DNA of 29,354 nt, taken from a virus. Positions 16,749-27,500 of the stretch are shown here, one piece after another. The notes under the pieces are model-generated. The model was given only the letters and a program-made list of their open reading frames with translations. It was not told the origin of the DNA and made no database searches. The position numbers and the translations under genes are program-made. Location: positions 1 through 29,354 of IMG/VR virus record IMGVR_UViG_3300009008_000183; one strand, given 5' to 3'. Positions within the stretch are counted from its first letter, which is position 1. Every line of letters starts with the position of its first letter.

Positions 16749-18527
16749 ATGAGTTATAGAAATCCAAGACAAACAATAGATAATAGATTAGGTAAAATTA
16801 GCCAAGGAGTTAGTAAGTGGTATCAAGGTAAACTTAAAGATAGAAAAGCATACGAAGCTGCTGAACTAAAAGATAATGAAGAAGTTGCTACTAAAATCAA
16901 ATCAAATTATAAGCCAGATGCCAAATATGATACTGCTTGGAATAAAGCTAAAGCTGCAGGTGATAAATTTACTAGTAAATTACGCGATAAAGAAGGTGGC
17001 GTAGCTGAGGGAGCACCTAGAATTAATGAGCAAATAAATGAAATATTAGCTAATATAGGTACTGAATTAGATGAGTCTTTAAAAGATCCATCATTAAGTG
17101 AAAGACAGCAAAATGAATTAAGATTAAAGGCTATAGCTAATATGAATAATTTCACTCAACAAATGGCTAATTGGCAATTAGGAATGGATGAATTTTTACT
17201 AGCTAGAACACGAGCCGGTGGTGTAGGTAGTTTATTAGCAGATGCAGGTAATACTAGAAATAAAGATTTAATTAAAATGTTTCAACATATTACTGATAAA
17301 GATAAATCTAATGTGTGGATGACATGGGAAGATGGTCAACTTAATTTTTCTGAAGGTTATTTTACAGATAATGGTGATTTTGATGTACAATCTAATATAG
17401 ATTTCACTGCTGCAATTGGTGATAAAGATCAATTTGGAGATGGTCAATTTTTCTTACATAATCAAGAATTTAATGATGATGTAGAATTTGCAGGATTTGA
17501 TAAAGTAATACAAGAAGATTTAGCTGAGCGTACAGATTTAATGGGAAGTGATGGTAAATTAGATTATACAGAAGTAAAAAAATACTTTTTAACAGATGAT
17601 GCAGGAAAAGCAATTATGGAGACTTTTGTAGACGCCGATAATGAAGGTGAAACAAAGTGGAATGATTTTGGAGGTGAAGGAAATTATGATAAAGACGCTT
17701 ATTTAGCTGCAGTTTTAGAAAGAGGATTAAAAAGAAATAAATTAGATGCACCTGCTGTAGAAGAAGAAGAAGATACTACTACAACTACAACGAATGCAGC
17801 AGGTCAAACAACTACAACTAATACTGCTAGTACGACAACTGGAGGTGGTGTAGCAAATGCTACAGCGATGCCTGCTACAACAACAACGACTACTACTACT
17901 GAAGAAGAATCAGAAGATGGCGTTGTAGATCAAGCTAGTTCTATAATAGAAATGGAAACATCTTTTGGTGGAGCTCCTGATAAAAATGGTGTTGCTACTC
18001 CTCTTCCTCAATACAAAGGGAAAGAAGATGAAGCAGATAGATATTTAAATTCTAAAGAACAAGTTCAAAAAGATGATTATTATGCGTCTGATGAAAATAA
18101 ATCTGCAAAAAAGAAAAAAAGAGGATTAAAAATAGACATAGGAGCTGATGTTTACGACAACTTGTCTCAAGCTGAGCAATTAATACTAAGAACAGAACAT
18201 TTTAATTTAAGATGGGATCCTAGAGTTTTATTATTACAAACAGCTGGTATGTTAGGGCCTTATGAAAGAAAAGATTTACATAACGATGCTAAGTTATTAG
18301 ATAAGCAATGGGCAACGATCGATAAGAAGAAACTAGTAGAAGCTTTAAAAGGTAAAGATCAAGAAATGTTAGACAATTTCGCTTCTATAATGTCAGGAAC
18401 TAGTGGTAATAACCAAGATCAATACAACAAAAGAATTGCATACTTAGCTGAAAAATTAGGATTAAAAGATAGTTATCAATTAAAGAAGAAAAATGCAACT
18501 GCATCTCAATTTAATAAAAAACCATAA
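16749..18527 (+). CDS. Internal virion protein, T7 gp15-like position
   Basis: A 592-residue hydrophilic protein, probably part of the ejected internal complex. Residues 1-170 are charged and helical (coiled-coil potential; basic start MSYRNPRQTIDNRLGK). Residues ~180-330 are acidic and contain two EF-hand-like loops: MGSDGKLDYTE about 265-275 and DADNEGETKWND 295-306, separated by a helix. Residues 343-384 form a poly-Thr linker (TTTTTT, TTTGGG, TTTTTTTT). The C-terminal ~150 residues are basic and helical (SAKKKKRGLKIDIGADVYDN, then LRTEHFNLRWDPRVLLL). It sits between the gp14-like protein and the 3,353-residue protein with a 3-bp gap to the latter. I do not recognise a named family; the internal-protein role is from position and composition. 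Confidence 0.7.
   Translation: MSYRNPRQTIDNRLGKISQGVSKWYQGKLKDRKAYEAAELKDNEEVATKIKSNYKPDAKYDTAWNKAKAAGDKFTSKLRDKEGGVAEGAPRINEQINEILANIGTELDESLKDPSLSERQQNELRLKAIANMNNFTQQMANWQLGMDEFLLARTRAGGVGSLLADAGNTRNKDLIKMFQHITDKDKSNVWMTWEDGQLNFSEGYFTDNGDFDVQSNIDFTAAIGDKDQFGDGQFFLHNQEFNDDVEFAGFDKVIQEDLAERTDLMGSDGKLDYTEVKKYFLTDDAGKAIMETFVDADNEGETKWNDFGGEGNYDKDAYLAAVLERGLKRNKLDAPAVEEEEDTTTTTTNAAGQTTTTNTASTTTGGGVANATAMPATTTTTTTTEEESEDGVVDQASSIIEMETSFGGAPDKNGVATPLPQYKGKEDEADRYLNSKEQVQKDDYYASDENKSAKKKKRGLKIDIGADVYDNLSQAEQLILRTEHFNLRWDPRVLLLQTAGMLGPYERKDLHNDAKLLDKQWATIDKKKLVEALKGKDQEMLDNFASIMSGTSGNNQDQYNKRIAYLAEKLGLKDSYQLKKKNATASQFNKKP
17775..17900 (+). repeat. Thr-codon-rich low-complexity linker
   Basis: Runs of ACT/ACA/ACG triplets encode a Thr-rich linker of 42 residues. 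It separates the acidic N-terminal part from the basic C-terminal part of the internal virion protein. Codon mixing argues that the protein property, not simple slippage, is kept. Confidence 0.8.
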
Positions 18528-18530
18528 TAT

Positions 18531-21500
18531 ATGAATCCAGAAGCATTAGAATATAGTTACGGGTTATTTCAAAATGACGGATATGACGGTAGTTTAGAAG
18601 AGTATCAAGAGTTAATCTCTACTAATCAAGAAGCTAAAGATTATTCGTTTAATTTGTTTTCAGCAGATGGATATAATGGTTCTCTTGAAGATTTTTCAAA
18701 TCTTATAACAAGTGAAATAGTACCCGAGGCAGGAGCTCCAGTTGCAGGAATAGATAAAACTGAATCTGTCTTTTACGAAGATGTAGAAATTGAAGAACCT
18801 GCACATTCAGAAGAAGAAATTAAAGAAGCTAATATCTGGGTTACTCCTGATATGATACAAACTGCAAATAAAAAACTTAAGTGGAATGAAGATATTTCAG
18901 AAGATAATTATGATGCGTGGGTTGGAGATAATGCTGATGGTAAAGTAGTTGAAGCTTGGGATTTATATAAAAGTGAAAACCTAGGAATTGAAAAACAACC
19001 TGGTCAAGAAGCTATCACTATTGAAGGTTTAAATGAAGCTACATTAGAAGATATTACTCCAATAATTAATAGAGAATATGGAAGTAGTGATTTAAAAATA
19101 GATACTTTTGTTGATTATTTAACTGAACAATCTTCTAAAATTGAAAAAGAACAACTAAAAGAATTAGAAAAATTATTAGGTAAACCTATTGAAAAATTTG
19201 CCACTACAAATAAAGATGGAAAAAAAGTATATGATATTCCTAAAGATAAAATTGATGAATTTAATGCTATTGTAGAAAAATATAGAGATAGTAATAACAA
19301 TATAAATAGAAATTGGAGAAAAGCTAGTATGATCATTGATAAATATAATGAATTAGCAGAAGCAGCAGGAAAAACAAGTGGTGACACAACTCCAATCATA
19401 GATAAAGAATATTTAAATGCCGGTCTTCAAGTTGAAAGATATGACAAAGACACAGGTGAAGTTATTGAATCTTGGCCTTATAATGAAGTAAAGTCTATGT
19501 ATATTGACAAGCCAAAAGCGAAGACTGGAACATCTGAATTTAAGGATGTTCAGGAATATGTTGATAGATGGAATGAAAGTTTACGCTATAGAGTAAAGTC
19601 AGATGGAATTAAATCTCGTAATACACGAATGCGAATTGCTACAAAACAAGGGCCTGGAGAGATGCTTGAAGAAATTGAAATTGTAACTAAAAAAGAAACT
19701 TGGGATGATAAAACTAGAAAGAAATATCTTAAAGGCGTAGATAAAAAAAGAAATCTAAAATATTGGGAAAATTTATTAAAGAATGAAAGAAGTAATGATA
19801 TATTTACACAAACTCAAGCTGGTGGTAGAGCATTTTTAGAAACTTTTCTTCCGGACGCATTTACAGTTGTAGAAACTGGTGCAGGAGTTACTGATTGGGT
19901 TACAATTAAACATAATGCAACTGGTGAAACTGTGCCAATAGGATTTGATTATGATGAAACAGATAAAAAGAAAATTACAGAGCAAAAAACTAATTTAATA
20001 GCTTTTTTATCAACATATAGTACTAGAGAAGAGATGGAAGAATCTCGTGAAAAAAGTATGAGTAATTATCAAATATTTAAGAAAGCATCACTTTTAACTC
20101 CTGATGAAGATGGGTTTAATGTAGATGATTTAAAAATACAAGCTTATGATAGATATTCTATTAATGCAACTCCTAATTTATTTAGTCCTAGTTTCAAAGG
20201 AATACCAAAGTCTTCTTTATATGAAGATGATGCTCATTCATTAGCGTATGGACCTGCTTATAGTTTAGATGCAATTAAAAGAATGAATATTGAAGGTATT
20301 GAAGATTTAAGGGAAGATCAAGCTTATCGTATTATATTTAATAAAAACGCAGTTAAAGCTCAAAAAGATGCATTGCAAATTTTAATAAAAGAAAGAGAGC
20401 AAGAAGGAGTAAAAAATGGAGAAACTCCAGAATTAATTATTGGATTAGATCATGATTCTAGTATAGCTAAAGGATTAAATATAACACAAAGGGAAGTTGA
20501 TAATTTAGCTAGAGAAATATTAGGTGATGATAATTGGCAGAAAGTACAACAAGACGCTTTTGAGAAATGGGTGGAAAATGACAAGTGGTGGGATAAAGAG
20601 ATAAAAGATCAAATGGGTGTTATGTTTATGAGTATGGTAGATAAAAATCAAGTTACCAGAAAAGCTATGTTAGCTAGCTCTTATTTAGAACACACTACAA
20701 ATATATTAAAACAATATATTGATCCTGATTTAGAAGATGCTATTGATGAAACAGATCCTAGAAAAATGCTATATTCTAACATGTTTAAAGAATGGAAAGA
20801 TGATAAATCAATAGATTATGCTTTAACAATTAAACCTGGGCAAGGATACTATGTAATAGATGAAAGAAAAATACCATCTTATATAATTGATGGTATGCGT
20901 CAAGAGAATCAAAAACTTAGTTTAGCTTATAAAAACTATGAAGATGCTAAAATGTATGCAGATTTTGCGGTTAATAAAGTAACAGAGTTTGATGATAAAT
21001 GGAGTATATATAAAGCTAATTATAATGATGCTCAAGCTGCTGGTACTGCTTTTGTATTAGGTACAGTAGGTATAGTTTTAGATATAGCGCATGGAGCATA
21101 TAAATTATCTACACTACCTACTGACATAGCACTTACAGCTTACGGATTAGATGATCAAGATATTGTTGATAATGTTATGTTTAAATGGCACTCATTTGTT
21201 GATCGTGAAAAAGGACAATTTGCTAGAGTTAAATATGGACAGTGGTATGACACTGAAGGAAATCTTCAATGGGGTCATCTTGGTAGCTATTGGTTCAATA
21301 CTGGAGCTGAGCAAATACCAATTTATGCGGCTATGATAGGTGCTAATCTATTATTTCCAGGTAGTAGTTTAGCTATTGGAGCTACAGCAGGTTTATCTAC
21401 TTATTCTAGTACAGATTATAGAATGAGAAGAGAAGTAATGGACGGAACTGCTGAATGGACGCAAGGAGAAATTATTTACAAAGGTCTTTTATCGGGGCTT

Positions 21501-24500
21501 AATGAAACTCTTTTAACAACTATGTTTGGTGGAAATTTATTAAAAAATTCTAGTAAAATTTTAAGAGGGAATAAAGCTGCTAGGGCTAAATTTAGCACAG
21601 GTAAATTAGATTACCTTCGTAATACAACCCCATTAATAATTAAAGGTTACATTAGTGAAGCAACTGAAGAATCTTTGATTAGACTAAATGACAATCTTAT
21701 AATGAATAGACCTTGGCTTGAAGGTGTAGAAGAAGCGGGAGTTGTTGGAGGATTTTTTGGTACTACAATGACATTAACGCCAGCAATATATCATATGGTA
21801 TCTAATAATTTTACTAATGGAGAGTCATTAAATAAAATGAGGGAAAATAATGAAGCATTAGGTAATCTTTATAGTGAAAATGATATAATAGGAGAAAAAA
21901 TAAGAGAATTAGAATATAGAAAATTTAATCAAAATATTACAGAAAAGCAACAAACTCAAAAATTAATTGATGATTACAAATTAATAATAAATAATAATAA
22001 TACAATAAAATCAGAACTTACTACTGAAATTGCAGAAGTACTTGATGAGGTACAAGAAAAAATTGTGGGAGAAGGACTTAGTGTAGAAGCTTTTAATGAT
22101 TTTACAATAAGTTCTACAGGTTTGTTTGATTTAGATAATCAAATTAAAGAAGTTGAAAAAAGTGATATGGACAAAAAAAGTAAAAAACAATTACTTAATA
22201 TATTACAATCACAATTCAATGGTATAAGATCTAATTTAGAAAAATTTAAATCTAAAAAACTGTGGGGACATGGATATTATTCTTTATTAGCAAGTTCATT
22301 TTTAAATAAAAAGAATAAAGAACGTGTAAGCGAACTTAGAAAAGAAGCAACTACGCGTATATTAGATAAAAAAGGTAGTGAGCATGATATAAGTCAAAAA
22401 GAATTAGATCAAGAAAGTGCTACTATATACATGGAGCAGGAAGTATCAAAACAATTAAAAATTGATAAAAAAGGTAATAAAGATTTAAAATCTGTAAAAA
22501 CCAAAGAAGAAGGAGTTGTAGAAATTACTAATTATTATGACAGTTTAATTGAAATAGCTGAAAAAGAAAATAACTTAAGTCAAAAATTAGCATTAGAAGC
22601 ACAAAAAAGAAATGCTGTAGAAGCTATAAATTCGGGTTCTGTAAATGGAGTTTATTTAAAAACTGGAAATATAAAAGATTATACTCTAAATGAAACATTT
22701 TTAGCTATTGAAGAAAACATGGTCGCTAATGAAAGCAAAATGGCAGGAGCACATGAAATTGGACATGGATGGAGTGTTAGAGCAATGGCAAAAGATCCTA
22801 AACAATTTAAGGAATTTGGAGAAGTATTAACTAAATACTTACAAGAATCACATGCAGATGTTTGGGAATTAATTGAAGTTGAAAATACAAACTTATATAA
22901 TGAAGATGGTACGTTAGATTATGAAGAAGTAATGTCTTCTTTTTTCGAACAAGTAGGTAAAAATAAAATTAGAATAAATAAAAAAGGTGTATGGCCAGGA
23001 TTATTTGGTAATATATTAAATAAAGGACTTAAAACATCTACAGGTAAGACTATACCTTTTAAAGGACAAAATGATATTGTTAATTATTTATATGGCGTAG
23101 CTAAAAGTATAACTGATGGAACATTAACTTTAAAAACTCCAGTTGATCCATTTAAAAGATTAGAAGTAGATAAAGATGGAACTGAAATCTCTGAAGTAAG
23201 TAAAACAGATATAACACCTAAGGTTTCAAAATCTGAATCAAGAGCACGTAAAAAAATAAATAGAGATAGAAAACAAGTTGGTGAACAAATAAATGAATTA
23301 GCAGGGGATATTCAAAATGCTAATGAATTAGCCACTAATTTATATAATGAAATATTGAATCCAGAATCAACTAGTAGTAGCGCTAGAATGATAGATAATA
23401 TAATAGATAATCAACTACGTATAAATGGAATAGATGTAGCTGCAGGTAATGTTTACAATAAACCTATAAAAGAATTTAGAGATGAAGTAAAAGATCAACT
23501 GTTAGATAAAACCATAATGCGTTTTGATCCTAAAAAAGCTGTTAAAAAAGATGGTGTATATGATCCAGGTGGATTTATTGTTTCTGAATTAGTTAATTAT
23601 AGAATTGGAGATGTATTAAAAAAATATAAACCTAAAGCAGGAGAAGTATCAATTGACGCTCCTTTAGAGTCTGGTAAAACTAGAGAATTTGTAGACGAAA
23701 GTATAGATATTGAAGGTGCAATAGATGAAAAACCTACAGTAACTCCAAGATCTAAAATAAAAAAAGAAGCTCCAGATTTAGTAACTCAAGAATTAGAAGA
23801 TTTAATTGAGGCAGCAGTATTAGAAATTGAAGCAGGAGTAAGGCCTGATGTAGATGATAAAGCATTTAAACCTTTTATACAAGAAGTGTTGGAAGGTAAG
23901 CTTACTAATAAAGTAAAAGATAGATTTGGTAAAGGCGTAGAGTATGATAATTTTATTAAGAAATTTGCTCCAGTTTTAAAAAAATCAATGCCACCACAAT
24001 TTTTTGTTAAAATTGAATCTCAAATAAAACCAAAAGATAGACAGTTTACATATCCTCCTAAAAGATTAACTACACAAGCTGAAATAGATAAAGCTATGAG
24101 AAGTGATCAAGTATATGTAGAAAATACTGCACAAGGTGTTAATATGTATAAGTTAAAAGATTTTTCAAGTAGAGATTTAGCTAATTTCTTATTACCTCCA
24201 GCAATTCATCCTAAAACTGGTAAGAAAAGTGGTAGAAAAGGAACTATAAAAACATCTGTAGCTAAATCTGTTGGAGTAGAACTAGGTAAAGATATGATAC
24301 CTTCAACATTTATAAATAAAGTTCCTCCTGCTGAATTAGCAAAAATTAATGTTAAAATTCAAAGAGATCCTATAATAAAATTTAGTGCTAACGTTATTAA
24401 TAAAGCTTCAGAAAATTTTTATAAGAAAAATAATTTAGAATTTCCTGGACATCTTGTTAATACCAATGCTAAACATGTATATAATTATCAACAAATAACA

Positions 24501-27500
24501 GAAAATATTTTACCATTATATTTACCTATGGATATTGTTAATAGTAGTAATTATGCTTCTAGAAAAGACAAATATGGAAGAGGTCATTTTATGACTGGTG
24601 AAGAAAGAGGAAATATTGTAAAAAAAGGTAGAAAAAATGAAAGTAATTTTACTGATCATCAACGTAAGATAGTTAAAGAAGCAGTAAGAGCTAAATCTTT
24701 TACTGTTACAAAAAACGGCGTTATTTATAGTCTTGATTTTGGAAGTAGTAAATATAAACAAGATACAAAAAATAATTATGAAGGATTTGAGTTTATAGCT
24801 CTTCAATTAGAGAAAATGGTAAAAGATTATCCTCATACAGCCGTTTATGTAGCAGCCTTATTCAATAGTGCCTCTGGAAATTCTGGTCATTTTATAAGAC
24901 AAACCGCAATGCCTAGAAGTATTGATAGTGAATTTGTAAAATTAGAAAGAAAAAAAGATAAAATAAAAAAAGATTATAAAAAAGGATTAATAACTGAAAA
25001 ACAATATAAAGACGGATTAATAAAATATAACACAGAAAAAGAACATATTTGGCAACAAAACCAAATGTCAGAAAATTTATATCAATGGATATTAGATGGT
25101 ACTGTTAAAGATAATTTTCAAATAATAAAAGATAATTATTTTATGGTAGGACTTTCTAATCAAAACAATAGTAAATTAAGTGATGTAAGTGGAAAATATG
25201 GAGAATCCTATAATTATGGACAAGTTGCTCCTGAGATATTTATAGAACGATTAAATAGTGCTTTGAAGAAAGGAGATATTAACGATGCTATGAGTATATG
25301 GATTAGATATTTTAATTCAAATGTTAATAATAATAATGGAGGAATAAATTCTAATAATTTATTTTTTGATGGTAAATCTGTAGCTTCTATATTTAATGTT
25401 GATGTCAGTGAAGAATACAGAAATAATCCTGAAGTAGTTCAATTACAAAACAAACTTATTGAAGCTCAACTATTAGGTCAAGATGTAAAACCTAAGAAAG
25501 TAATGTATTTTTTCACTAGAGATTTAGCTATTCCAAAAGACAACGCATTAAAAGTACGTAAAAAAGAAGTTGATAACAATAAAGTTATATCTAAATTTAG
25601 TCAATCAGCTAATGGTAATAATGTCAATAGAGAAAGTCAAATATTAGACAAAGCTTTACAAATTGCTAGAGATCCTAACGCTCCTGTTAAAAAGATTAGA
25701 GTGTTTGATTTTGATGATACATTAGCTAGAACTAAAAGTAAAGTTTTATATACAATGCCTGATGGTAAGACAGGTAAAATAACTCCTGCAGAATTTGCTA
25801 AACGAGGTAATGAAATGGAAGCTGAAGGTGCTACATGGGATTTCTCTGAGTTTGAGAAAGTTATTAAAGGAAAGAAAGGACCTTTATTTGTTGTAGCTAA
25901 AAAAATTCAAGAAGCTAGAGGAACTGAAGATGTATTTATTTTAACTGCTAGACCTCAAGAAGCAGCAGGACCTATCAAAGAATTCTTAGAAAGTATAGGG
26001 TTAAATATACCTATAAACAATATAACAGGATTATCTGATAGTTCTCCACTTGCAAAATCAGGGTGGATTGTAAATAAAGCAGCTGAAGGTTATAATGATT
26101 TTTATTTTGCAGATGATCATATGGCAAATGTTGATGCTGTTAAAAAAGTATTAGATGTTATAGATGTTAAAGGTAAAGTTCAACAAGCTAAAGTTAAATT
26201 TAGTAAAAGCATTGATCAAAAGTTTAATGAAATTATAGAAAATAAAACTGGTATAGAATCATTTAAAGAATTTTCTCCAGCTAAAGCTAAAGTAAGAGGT
26301 AAAAACAAAGGTAGATTTAAATTCTTTGTTCCTCCATCTGCTGATGATTTTGTAGGATTATTATATCATTTATTAGGTAAAGGTAAAAAAGGAGATGCTC
26401 AAATGACTTGGTTTAAAGAACATTTACTAGATCCTTATGCTAGAGCTATGGCTGATATTACTAGAGATAGAGTTCAAATGATGGCAGATTTTAAAGCTTT
26501 AAAAAAGAATTTAAAAAATATACCTAAGAACTTAAGGAAAGAAGCATTTGATGGTTATACTTATGAAAATGTTGTTAGAATTTATGCTTGGAATAAACAA
26601 GGTGAATCTATCCCAGGTTTATCTAAAGCAGATTTAGCTAAGGTAGAAGATTTTATGGCTAAAAATCTTGAGTTACAAATGTTTGCTGATCAATTAATTG
26701 ATATTACAAAAGATGGTGGATACAATAAACCTAGTGATAGTTGGTTAAGTGGTACTATAACTACAGATTTAATGAGTGTACTCAATAATAATAAAAGAAA
26801 ATTATATCTTAAACAATGGCAAGATAATGTTGATTTAATATTCTCAGATAAAAATTTAAATAAATTAGAAGCTGCATTTGGTTCTAATTATAGAGAAGCG
26901 TTAGAGAATATGTTACATCGAATGGAAACAGGAAGTAACAGAGGTAACACAGGTACTGATAGAATAGCTAATAGATTTCTTGACTATGTAAATAACTCCG
27001 TAGGAATTGTAATGTTCTTTAATATGAGATCTGCATTACTTCAGACTATATCAGCCGTTAACTTTATAAATTGGAGTGATAATAATATGTTAGCAGCAGG
27101 AAGAGCTTTTGCTAATCAACCTCAGTTTTGGAAAGATTTTATGAAATTAATGAACTCTGATTTCTTAGTTGATCGTCGAAATGGTTTAAAAATTAATGTT
27201 TCTGAATCAGAGATTGCAGATGCCGCAGCTACAAGTAAAAACAAAGCTAAAGGAGTTATAGCCTATTTATTGAAAAAAGGTTTTATACCCACTCAATTTG
27301 CTGATAGTTTTGCTATAGCTTCTGGTGGCGCTACTTTCTATAGAAATAGAATTAAGAAGTATATTAAAGATGGCATGAGTCAAAAAGAAGCAGAAGTTAG
27401 AGCTTTTAATGATTTCAGAGAAATTGCAGAAGAATCACAACAATCGTCTAGACCTGACAGAATTAGTCAGCAGCAAGCTGGAGGATTAGGTAGAATTATA

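Noticed and set aside
21151-21336. 61-residue frame on the + strand inside the giant gene
   Set aside because: An out-of-frame shadow within a clearly coding stretch of the giant protein.
24522-24806. 94-residue open frame on the - strand inside the giant gene
   Set aside because: An antisense shadow rich in Ile/Phe/Ser, caused by AT-rich codons. No homology-like features. The same applies to other antisense frames at 418-636, 4394-4597, 4970-5182, 12086-12376, 13091-13447, 16907-17155 and 19115-19399.
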